DNA from: Flavobacteriia bacterium
GTDB lineage: Bacteria > Bacteroidota > Bacteroidia > Flavobacteriales > Flavobacteriaceae
Direction of reading: 5' to 3'
Assembly: GCA_018500075.1 (NCBI GenBank)
Contig: JAHBAN010000007.1
Span: forward strand, 1 to 12,753
Length of the DNA stretch: 12,753 nucleotides
The position numbers and the translations under genes were made by a program. This document shows, piece by piece, positions 7,286-12,753 of this stretch; positions within the stretch are counted from its first letter, which is position 1; each line of letters starts with the position of its first letter. Below the pieces are notes generated by a model. That model had not been told where the DNA came from. It saw only the letters and a list, made by a program, of their open reading frames with translations, and made no database searches.

Positions 7286-7325
7286 AAATATCCTGGGGGT
7301 GTGTGAGGGGGCAAAGCCCCCTCAC
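7286..7325 (-). repeat. Hairpin plus CCCCCAGGATATTT element between hdaA and ppk1
   Basis: On the minus strand a perfect 10-bp stem, GTGAGGGGGC / GCCCCCTCAC, with loop TTT (7325-7303) is followed three bases later by CCCCCAGGATATTT (7299-7286). There is no T-run directly after the stem. From memory, hairpins followed by C-run-GGATATTT occur many times in intergenic regions of Rhodobacterales genomes, so this is likely a dispersed element that may act as a terminator or mRNA end stabiliser for the upstream hdaA transcript. Confidence 0.5.
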
Positions 7326-7354
7326 CGGGTCCGGTTGCGCTTGCGCAATCGGAG

Positions 7355-8035
7355 CTAAAAAAGCTCGGCCTGTTTGTCCAGGACTTCCGCTGCCAGTTTG
7401 CGGCTCACTTCGCGGCCCTCGCTGAGCGCGAGGCTGTCGATCTCCTGAACAAGCGCGCGGGCGGCGGCAAAGCTGCGCTCCATATGTTTGGTCAGATAGG
7501 CCAGAACCTCCGGGCGCGGGCTGAGCTGGCGGTCGGCAAAGAGCTTCATCAGGACCGCGGCGAGCAGGGCATCATCCGGCGCGCCCAGCGCCACGGCGGG
7601 TGTGCCCTGCATCCGGCTGGTCAGGTCGGGCAGGGTCAGACCCCAGGTCTGGGCCTCGCCTGTGGCGGTGAACAAGAGGCTGTGGCCTTCGGCCAGCGTC
7701 AGGTTGTGCAGATGAAACAGCGCGTTTTGCGCATCGGGGTTGGCGGCGATCTCGGGGATGTTTTCCACCGCGACAGAGCCGCGCGCGAGCCGCGGGATAT
7801 CGGCCTCTCGGAGTGCGCTGGCCTCAAGGAGGGTCGCCCCTGACAGCCCGGCCCAGACATGGGCGAGGTGGGTTTTGCCTGCGCCTTCGGGACCGATCAG
7901 CAAGAGCTTGCGCGCCGGCCAGCTCTGCCAGTGCTCGATCATGGCTACCGCGCCCGCATTGGTGGGGGAGACGAAAAAGTCATCGCGCCCCAAAGCCTGC
8001 AGCGTCGGGAGATCAAAGGTGAGTTGGCGTGCCAT
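7355..8035 (-). CDS. hdaA: HdaA-like DnaA regulatory AAA+ protein
   Basis: A 226-residue AAA+ protein that resembles the ATPase core of DnaA but lacks its DNA-binding domain. In Caulobacter and E. coli this family, with the DNA polymerase beta clamp, triggers ATP hydrolysis by DnaA after initiation. The N-terminal QLTFDLP (4-10) fits the clamp-binding motif. Walker A is GPEGAGKT (48-55). The Walker B position reads VAVEN (88-92), with Glu where Asp is usual. The box VI Arg is in LPDLTSRM (135-142), and a sensor 2 Arg is in HMERSF (184-189). The length is typical for the family. The start ATG overlaps the stop of the upstream membrane-protein gene (TGATG), so translation is coupled. The same neighbours (PerM-like, HdaA, Ppk, Ppx) recur in Rhodobacterales, to my knowledge. 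Confidence 0.88.
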   Translation of the reverse strand: MARQLTFDLPTLQALGRDDFFVSPTNAGAVAMIEHWQSWPARKLLLIGPEGAGKTHLAHVWAGLSGATLLEASALREADIPRLARGSVAVENIPEIAANPDAQNALFHLHNLTLAEGHSLLFTATGEAQTWGLTLPDLTSRMQGTPAVALGAPDDALLAAVLMKLFADRQLSPRPEVLAYLTKHMERSFAAARALVQEIDSLALSEGREVSRKLAAEVLDKQAELF

Positions 8036-9162
8036 CAGCTCTCGTCTTTACCCCGTGTGGTGGCCTGCTCGGCGGCGCGCAGGGCCGCTTTGGAGCGGGC
8101 GCTGTTTTTGCCCTCAAGGCCCTGGTAAAGCTTGCTGTCTTTGTAGCGCAGCAGCACAAAGCGCGCCAGAACGCCGAGCGCGGCGGCGACGGGCACCGCC
8201 ACTAGCATTCCGACAAAGCCAAACAGCGTGCCAAAGACCGACAGGGCAAAAATCAGCCAGACCGGATGTAGCCCGACCGATTTGCCGACCAGTTTGGGGG
8301 TGAGCACATTGCCCTCGATGATCTGGCCGATCACAAAGACCAGCGCCACCAGACCCAGCGAGAGCCAGTCGCCCCAGAACTGGAACAGCGCCAGGCCAAT
8401 CGCCAGCACACCGCCCAGAATGGCTCCGAGATAGGGAATAAATGTCAAAAGCCCTGCGATAAAGCCGACGACAAGGCCAAATTGCAGCCCCACCAGCATC
8501 AGCGCCAGAGCATAGTAGGAGCCAAGGATCAGGCAGACCGTGCCCATGCCGCGAATGAAGCTCGCCATGGTGCGGTCGACATCAGAGGCGAGGGCGCGGA
8601 TCACGGGGGCGTGGTCGCGCGGCAGCATCTCGTCAATCGCGCCAACCATCCTGTCCCAGTCAAACAGCAGATAGAAAGCGACAACCGGCACGATCACCAG
8701 CAGCATCACCAGATTGATGATCGACATGGCAGAGGACAGCACCGTCTGCAAAAGCTCGCCGCCGCGTTCCTTGACGGTGTCACCCACGGCAATAAGCGAG
8801 GTGCGCAGCGTGCTGTCGCTGTCCATGAGCGAGGGGAAGCGCTCGGTGAGAAACTGTTGCAGATCGGCAAAGAGGCTCGGGGCCGTGTTGAAGAGCGAGA
8901 TCGCCTGCTCCACCATCACAGGCACGACGAGCAGGGCGAGGATCACAAAGACGAGCACCGCGCACAGGGTGATCACTGTGGTGGCGATGGCGCGGGACAG
9001 ACCCATGTCTTCCAGCCAATCTGCCACCGGATCGAGAAAATAGGCAATCGCCCCGCCCAAGACGAAGGGCAGGATCACATCGCCCAGAAACCAGAGCGCC
9101 AGACAGAAGACGAGGGCGCAAACGCCCCAATATTTGAGCTGGTCGCGGACGGGAAGGGCCAT
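8035..9162 (-). CDS. AI-2E family transporter (PerM-like inner-membrane protein)
   Basis: A 375-residue polytopic membrane protein. Hydrophobic segments lie at about 11-43 (two helices), 58-84, 144-167, 207-225, 226-262 (a re-entrant pair around FIPYLGAILGGV), 267-283 and 298-338, followed by a charged C-terminal tail. The phrase EGNVLTPKLVGKSVGLHP (283-300) and the PYLG motif are hallmarks of the UPF0118/AI-2E exporter family. Members are named for autoinducer-2 export (TqsA) but many have other or unknown roles, including ion antiport, so the substrate is open. ATG 9162 has AGAGGA at 9167-9172, four bases upstream. It is the first gene of the minus-strand run with hdaA. It is divergent from uvrD, sharing a roughly 260-bp control region. 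Confidence 0.9.
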   Translation of the reverse strand: MALPVRDQLKYWGVCALVFCLALWFLGDVILPFVLGGAIAYFLDPVADWLEDMGLSRAIATTVITLCAVLVFVILALLVVPVMVEQAISLFNTAPSLFADLQQFLTERFPSLMDSDSTLRTSLIAVGDTVKERGGELLQTVLSSAMSIINLVMLLVIVPVVAFYLLFDWDRMVGAIDEMLPRDHAPVIRALASDVDRTMASFIRGMGTVCLILGSYYALALMLVGLQFGLVVGFIAGLLTFIPYLGAILGGVLAIGLALFQFWGDWLSLGLVALVFVIGQIIEGNVLTPKLVGKSVGLHPVWLIFALSVFGTLFGFVGMLVAVPVAAALGVLARFVLLRYKDSKLYQGLEGKNSARSKAALRAAEQATTRGKDES

Positions 9163-9339
9163 GGGTTCCTCTGTGTTGGGTGGTCTCTATGTCACCGCTC
9201 GGGCGGCGTGTTTCAAGGGTAAACTTGTTTGAGGCGGCTTTCGCCGCTTTGCGAGCCAGAGGGCGCGGCTTTTGCGGGTGAGCGAGTGCGGCTTTGGGGG
9301 CTACGCAGGTCGGGGGGGCAGTTTTTTGAAGTTTGGCGG

Positions 9340-9354
9340 GAACAGAGGGCGAAC
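9340..9354. promoter_or_regulatory. LexA-type SOS box GAAC-N7-GAAC upstream of uvrD
   Basis: GAAC at 9340-9343, seven bases, then GAAC at 9351-9354. This is exactly the direct-repeat operator GTTC-N7-GTTC (here in reverse complement) known for alphaproteobacterial LexA, including Rhodobacter. It lies six bases before TTGACT (9361-9366), the best -35 hexamer in the gap, so bound LexA would block that promoter. No good -10 follows (TAGGGG at 9383-9388). The gene behind it is uvrD, a classic SOS gene, and this strengthens the reading. Confidence 0.7.
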
Positions 9355-9426
9355 ATTGCTTTGACTTGGGGGGCATATTTGGTAGGGGTGGGGCCTGAGC
9401 TGAGCAATGAAAGAAGTGGCAAACCT

Positions 9427-11751
9427 GTGGTATCTCTCTCTGAAAAAGCCCTCATGGCGCGCGGAGCGCCCTATCTGGACGATCTCAACCCGGCCCAGCG
9501 CGCGGCTGTGGAGCAGCTTGACGGGCCGGTTCTTATGTTGGCGGGGGCGGGCACGGGCAAGACCAAGGCTTTGACCACGCGGATTGCGCATCTGCTCAAC
9601 ACGGGGCGGGCGCGCCCCAATGAAATTCTTGCTGTGACCTTTACCAACAAGGCGGCGCGGGAGATGAAAGAGCGGGTGGCGCGTCTGCTCGGGCAGTCTG
9701 TGGAGGGGATGCCCTGGCTTGGGACGTTTCATTCGGTTTGCGTCAAAATCCTGCGCCGCCATGCAGAGCTTGTCGGCCTCAAGAGCAATTTTACCATTCT
9801 GGACAGTGACGATCAGCTGCGCCTTCTCAAGCAGCTTGTGCAGGCGGCGGGGATAGATGACAAGCGCTGGCCCGCGCGGATGCTGGCGGGGATTATTGAT
9901 GGTTGGAAGAACCGTGCATGGCTTCCTGAGAATCTGCCTGCCGCGGAGGGCAGCGCCTATGACGGGATGGGACCACAGCTTTATGCCCAGTATCAGACCC
10001 GCCTGCGGGAGCTAAATGCGGCGGATTTTGGCGATTTGCTGTTGCACGTGGTGAGCCTTTTTCAAAAGCATGATGATGTGCTCGCGCAATATCAGCGCTG
10101 GTTCAAATATGTTCTGGTGGACGAATACCAAGACACCAATGTGGCACAGTATCTCTGGCTGCGGCTTTTGGCCGGCGGGCACAAGAATATCTGTTGTGTG
10201 GGCGATGACGACCAGTCGATCTATGGCTGGCGGGGCGCGGAAGTGGGCAATATCCTGCGCTTTGAAAAGGATTTTCCCGGTGCGGCGGTGGTGCGTCTTG
10301 AGCAGAATTACCGCAGCACGCCGCATATTCTGGCGGCGGCGGCGGGGGTGATTGCGGGCAATGAGAACCGGCTTGGCAAGGAGCTTTGGACCGAGGTCGA
10401 GGAGGGCGAGAAGCTGCGCCTGATCGGGCATTGGGACGGCGAGGAGGAGGCGCGCTGGATTGGCGAGGAGGCCGAAGCCTTGCAGCGCGGCACGCGGGGG
10501 ATGGCGCCAACCTCGCTGGATGATATGGCGATTCTTGTGCGCGCCTCCCATCAGATGCGTGCGTTTGAGGACCGCTTTCTGACCATCGGGATGCCGTATC
10601 GGGTGATTGGCGGGCCGCGGTTTTATGAGCGGTTGGAAATTCGCGATGCGATGGCCTATTTCCGGCTTGTGGTCAGCCCCGAAGACGACCTCGCTTTTGA
10701 ACGCGTGGTGAACACGCCCAAGCGCGGGCTGGGCGACAAGGCGCAGCAGAAAATCCAGATCGAGGCGCGGGCGAATTTTCTGCCGCTGACGGGCGGGGCA
10801 CAGCTTTTGCTGGACGGCAAGGGCATCAGCGGCAAGGGCGCGGTGGAGCTTCAGCGCTTTTTGAGCAATTTGCAGCGGTGGCAGCGGCTGGAGGCCAGCC
10901 CCGAGGTGAGCCATGTCGAGCTGGCCGAGATCATTCTGGACGAGAGCGGCTATACCGAGATGTGGCAAAACGACAAGACGCCCGAAGCGCCGGGGCGGCT
11001 TGAAAACCTCAAGGAACTCGTCAAGGCGCTGGAGCAGTTTGAAAACCTGCAAGGGTTTCTGGAGCACGTCGGCTTGATTATGGACAATGACAAGACCGAT
11101 GCGGACGAGAAAATCAGCATCATGACGCTGCACGCGGCCAAGGGGCTTGAATTTCCTGTGGTGTTTTTACCGGGCTGGGAGGACGGGCTTTTTCCGTCGC
11201 AGCGCTCGATGGACGAGAGCGGGCAAAAGGGCCTCGAGGAAGAACGGCGGCTGGCCTATGTGGGAATCACGCGGGCCGAGACCCTGTGCACCATTTCCTT
11301 TGCGGGCAACCGGCGCGTTTACGGGCAGTGGCAAAGCCAGATGCCAAGCCGCTTTATTGACGAGCTGCCCGAGGCCCATGTCGATGTGATGACGCCGCCG
11401 GGGCTTTATGGCGGCGGCTATGGCGCGGCGCAGCCGCAGCTGCGCTCGCATCTGGCAGAGACGGCGGCGGAGGCGGATGTCTATAACTCCCCCGGCTGGA
11501 AGCGGATGCAGGCGCGCGCGAGCCAGAGGCCCGCGCCGAGCGCGCAGGCCAAGGCGAGCTATATTGTCGAGGCGACAGCGGTGTCCTCGTTTATGCAGGG
11601 CGATCGGGTGTTTCACAGCAAGTTCGGCTATGGGGATGTCATCGGGGTTGAGGGCGACAAACTCGAGATCAGCTTTGACAAGGCCGGTGTGAAGAAAGTC
11701 GTGGCGCGCTTTATTGTGAGCGCGGCGGATGCCGATAATATTCCGTTTTGA
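9427..11751 (+). CDS. uvrD: UvrD/PcrA-type ATP-dependent DNA helicase
   Basis: A superfamily 1A 3'-5' helicase for nucleotide-excision and mismatch repair. With the chosen start it has 774 residues. Motifs in order are: LNPAQRAAV (Q-motif region), Walker A LAGAGTGKT (about 39-46), VTFTNKAAREM (Ia), Walker B VDEYQDT (about 230-236), GDDDQSIYGWRG (III, about 259), LEQNYRST (IV, about 291), MTLHAAKGLEFP (V, about 566) and EERRLAYVGITRA (VI, about 605). The C-terminal 60 residues (GDRVFHSKFGYGDVIGVEGD) are the PcrA/UvrD tudor-like domain that contacts RNA polymerase. The start is uncertain. GTG 9427 keeps SLSEKAL, which resembles the N-terminus of relatives, and ATG 9454 is the alternative. The frame is open to 9229, but that part overlaps the LexA site and likely promoter. 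No start has a clear Shine-Dalgarno site. Confidence 0.92.
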   Translation: MVSLSEKALMARGAPYLDDLNPAQRAAVEQLDGPVLMLAGAGTGKTKALTTRIAHLLNTGRARPNEILAVTFTNKAAREMKERVARLLGQSVEGMPWLGTFHSVCVKILRRHAELVGLKSNFTILDSDDQLRLLKQLVQAAGIDDKRWPARMLAGIIDGWKNRAWLPENLPAAEGSAYDGMGPQLYAQYQTRLRELNAADFGDLLLHVVSLFQKHDDVLAQYQRWFKYVLVDEYQDTNVAQYLWLRLLAGGHKNICCVGDDDQSIYGWRGAEVGNILRFEKDFPGAAVVRLEQNYRSTPHILAAAAGVIAGNENRLGKELWTEVEEGEKLRLIGHWDGEEEARWIGEEAEALQRGTRGMAPTSLDDMAILVRASHQMRAFEDRFLTIGMPYRVIGGPRFYERLEIRDAMAYFRLVVSPEDDLAFERVVNTPKRGLGDKAQQKIQIEARANFLPLTGGAQLLLDGKGISGKGAVELQRFLSNLQRWQRLEASPEVSHVELAEIILDESGYTEMWQNDKTPEAPGRLENLKELVKALEQFENLQGFLEHVGLIMDNDKTDADEKISIMTLHAAKGLEFPVVFLPGWEDGLFPSQRSMDESGQKGLEEERRLAYVGITRAETLCTISFAGNRRVYGQWQSQMPSRFIDELPEAHVDVMTPPGLYGGGYGAAQPQLRSHLAETAAEADVYNSPGWKRMQARASQRPAPSAQAKASYIVEATAVSSFMQGDRVFHSKFGYGDVIGVEGDKLEISFDKAGVKKVVARFIVSAADADNIPF

Positions 11752-11752
11752 A

Positions 11753-11819
11753 GCTGGACTGTGAGGCTGGGCTGTGAGGCGGGGCTTGTAAAGCGGGGCT
11801 TGTGGGGCCGGCCTGTCAG
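11753..11819 (+). repeat. Degenerate 13-14 bp tandem repeat after the uvrD stop
   Basis: Five consecutive related units are seen: GCTGGACTGTGAG, GCTGGGCTGTGAG, GCGGGGCTTGTAAA, GCGGGGCTTGTGGG and GCCGGCCTGTCAG. A sixth start, GCGGGCAAAA, follows. The first two differ at one base, the third and fourth at two. The array begins one base after the uvrD TGA. No intrinsic terminator for uvrD is obvious within it. Confidence 0.7.
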
Positions 11820-11849
11820 GCGGGCAAAAAGCACTCTTTAAATACGAAG

Positions 11850-11923
11850 GCGGCGGACCCTTAAGGGAGGAGGGGGTCCGCCGCGCATTCTTGTGCCGGA
11901 AAAAGGGAGGAGAACCGGCACAA
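11850..11923 (-). ncRNA. ccsR: CcsR/'cuckoo'-type double-hairpin small RNA with anti-Shine-Dalgarno loops
   Basis: Reading the minus strand, 13 bases after the DUF1127 stop comes a 9-bp perfect stem TTGTGCCGG / CCGGCACAA (11923-11915 with 11899-11891). Six bases on there is an 11-bp perfect stem GCGGCGGACCC / GGGTCCGCCGC (11884-11874 with 11860-11850). The stems are unrelated, but both loops carry CTCCTCCCTT (11912-11903 and 11872-11863). The second loop extends this to CCTCCTCCC. This is the defining motif of the CcsR (conserved CCUCCUCCC motif stress-induced RNA, 'cuckoo') family, which in Rhodobacter sphaeroides is processed from the transcript of a DUF1127 gene. The motif is complementary to Shine-Dalgarno sequences. 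Four CcsR copies exist in R. sphaeroides, whereas only one hairpin pair is seen here. The transcript ends are unknown; a T5 run lies at about 11825-11829. Confidence 0.8.
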
Positions 11924-11936
11924 TCCGGGTGTTGGT

Positions 11937-12164
11937 TTAGCCGTAGACAGCCTCATAGGCTGCGGCGTGGATGCTTGAGTGGTTGAGGCCGAGGTCTGCA
12001 AGTTCGCGGCCCGAGAGGCTTGAAAGCTCGCTGACGGTCTGGCGATACTGGCGCTTGAGGGCGACTGTTTCGACGGCGTTTGAGGCGAAGCTCACGGCTT
12101 TTCCGACGAGTTCCGCGATGGCTTCACTCAGGGCGCCTGACGAGGTGGATACGACGTAGTTCAT
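11937..12164 (-). CDS. ccaF1: DUF1127 small protein, CcaF1-like RNA-binding protein
   Basis: A 75-residue basic small protein. The C-terminal half (about 38-71, RQYRQTVSELSSLSGRELADLGLNHSSI written here only in part) is the DUF1127 arginine-containing helical domain, marked by the L-S-x-R-E-L-x-D-L-G core at 50-59. The N-terminal half is a Ser/Ala-rich helix. In R. sphaeroides the DUF1127 protein CcaF1 binds RNA and takes part in maturation of the CcsR RNAs encoded just downstream. The same order here, with hairpins 13 bases after the stop, is the main argument for naming it. ATG 12164 has no good Shine-Dalgarno site. Two out-of-register ATGs lie just upstream (12181, giving only Met-Asn-Glu, and 12177, giving 17 codons that overlap this gene). 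CCTATAT at 12230-12224 could be an RpoH-type -10, but no matching -35 is clear. Confidence 0.85.
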   Translation of the reverse strand: MNYVVSTSSGALSEAIAELVGKAVSFASNAVETVALKRQYRQTVSELSSLSGRELADLGLNHSSIHAAAYEAVYG

Positions 12165-12272
12165 TGTTTTTACTCATTCATCTGTGTGACGCTGGGCGTC
12201 GGTGTGTGTCTGTCTTGAGGGAGATATAGGCGCGTGCTGCGACTGCGAAAAGAGCTAGTTCGGCAATGCCGC

Positions 12273-12289
12273 TATGCAGCATCTGCATA
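12273..12289. promoter_or_regulatory. Operator-like dyad TATGCAG-CAT-CTGCATA
   Basis: A perfect 7-bp inverted repeat with a 3-base centre lies in the 212-bp gap between the divergent DUF1127 and Mrp genes. The size and symmetry fit a site for a dimeric helix-turn-helix regulator. I do not recognise the sequence as a known box. It could serve either gene. Confidence 0.35.
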
Positions 12290-12376
12290 TGTCCTTACGT
12301 CAAGGTCAACTTTGTTTCGGGTTGTAATTCGCGCGCAAAGACGCACCTATGCCTCAAGCAAAGAAGGAGTGGCCCG

Positions 12377-12753
12377 ATGGCGACGAAAGAACAGGTATTG
12401 GCAGAACTGGCGCGGCTTGCGCTGCCGGACGGGCAGAGCCTTGTGAGTGCGGATATGGTGCGCGCGCTTACGGTTGAAGAAGGAATGGTGCGCTTTGTCA
12501 TCGAGGCGCCAAGCCCGGAGGCAGCCGCCAAGTTGGAGCCGATCCGCGCGGCGGCTGTGGATATGGTGCAGGCGCTTGAGGGCGTGCGCAGCGCCTCTGC
12601 TGTTCTGACGGCGCATGGCGCGCCGGCGGCGGCGAAAGCGCCGCCCAAGCTGAGCATTGGCGGCCACCCCGACCCCAAGCGCAAAGACATTCGCCCCAAG
12701 GATGTGGCGCGGGTGATTGCGGTCGGCTCGGGCAAGGGCGGTGTTGGCAAATC
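12377..12753 (+). CDS. mrp: Mrp/ApbC-type iron-sulfur cluster carrier ATPase (3' truncated by window end)
   Basis: The first 125 residues of a P-loop ATPase that transfers Fe-S clusters to apoproteins in the cytoplasm. Residues about 3-80 form the MIP18/DUF59 domain common at the N-terminus of bacterial Mrp proteins (KEQVLAELARLALPDG, then VRFVIEAPSPEA). An Ala/Pro/Lys linker follows. VIAVGSGKGGVGKS begins the MRP/NBP35-type ATPase domain, with the deviant Walker A GKGGVGKS at about 119-126, where the window ends. ATG 12377 is supported by AAGGAG at 12364-12369, seven bases upstream, the best Shine-Dalgarno site in the window. The upstream gap is shared with the divergent DUF1127 gene. A TGTAAT (12323-12328) might be a -10, but its -35 is weak. 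Confidence 0.93.
   Translation, partial: MATKEQVLAELARLALPDGQSLVSADMVRALTVEEGMVRFVIEAPSPEAAAKLEPIRAAAVDMVQALEGVRSASAVLTAHGAPAAAKAPPKLSIGGHPDPKRKDIRPKDVARVIAVGSGKGGVGK

Noticed and set aside
7188..7325. 46-codon N-terminal extension of the ppk1 frame
   Set aside because: It translates through the hairpin and GGATATTT element, and PPK1 proteins begin shortly before the FVNRELSWL motif, as the ATG at 7187 gives.
5328..7358. 676-codon open frame on the + strand opposite ppk1
   Set aside because: It lies entirely antisense to a protein with all PPK1 motifs, reads as low-information Arg/Gly/Leu/His-rich sequence with no recognisable domain, and has the phase expected when a high-GC gene lacks stop codons on its complement.
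9234..9295. Three GCGGCTTT occurrences between perM-like gene and uvrD
   Set aside because: Spacing is irregular (31 and 23 bases) and the word is common in this GC-rich sequence, so I do not treat it as an array.
9229..9426. 66-codon N-terminal extension of the uvrD frame
   Set aside because: It covers the LexA-type site and the promoter-like TTGACT, has no similarity to UvrD N-termini, and uses rare codons such as AGA. It is treated as the control region.
10012..11133. 373-codon open frame on the - strand inside uvrD
   Set aside because: It is antisense to the conserved helicase motifs III-V, has no recognisable domain, and its composition is that of a complement of GC-rich coding sequence.

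Overview
The window looks like chromosomal DNA from an alphaproteobacterium of the Rhodobacterales (Rhodobacter/Roseobacter group). The evidence is high GC content, the gene order perM-like / hdaA / ppk1 / ppx, a LexA site of the GAAC-N7-GAAC type, and a DUF1127 gene followed by hairpins with CCUCCUCCC-type loops. The group assignment is inferred from gene content and motifs, not from a marker-gene phylogeny. No transposase, phage gene, tRNA, rRNA or CRISPR array was seen, and most of the window is core genome.

Layout. (1) Positions 1-2485, + strand: a tightly packed run of four genes. These are the end of a VOC/glyoxalase-like protein, a GNAT acetyltransferase (4-base overlap), a TerB plus J-domain protein, and an endonuclease/exonuclease/phosphatase-family protein (1-base overlap with the J-domain gene). 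(2) 2482-2928, - strand: a small secreted, probably beta-barrel outer-membrane protein whose stop overlaps the stop of the convergent gene. (3) 3159-9162, - strand: AI-2E/PerM-family membrane protein, HdaA (DnaA-regulatory AAA+ protein, coupled by TGATG), polyphosphate kinase, then exopolyphosphatase with its own likely promoter. The last two make and degrade polyphosphate. The 312-bp ppk-ppx gap holds three exact 11-bp-spaced GCGTGCAC units. (4) 9427-11751, + strand: UvrD/PcrA helicase behind a perfect GAAC-N7-GAAC LexA-type site, which suggests SOS control. (5) 11753-11819: a degenerate 13-14 bp tandem repeat. (6) 11850-12164, - strand: two adjacent hairpins with the same anti-Shine-Dalgarno motif in their loops, just downstream of a DUF1127 gene. 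This matches the CcaF1-CcsR ('cuckoo' RNA) arrangement known from Rhodobacter sphaeroides. (7) 12377 to the window end, + strand: start of an Mrp/ApbC iron-sulfur carrier ATPase, cut inside its P-loop.

Functional threads. Replication and repair are represented by hdaA and uvrD, phosphate storage by ppk1 and ppx, and stress-responsive RNA regulation by the DUF1127 gene and its sRNA. The most interesting non-coding signals are the DUF1127-linked double-hairpin RNA, the 11-bp array between ppk and ppx, and the LexA box. None of these is proof of a wholly new system. The sRNA locus fits a described family, whereas I do not recognise the 11-bp array.
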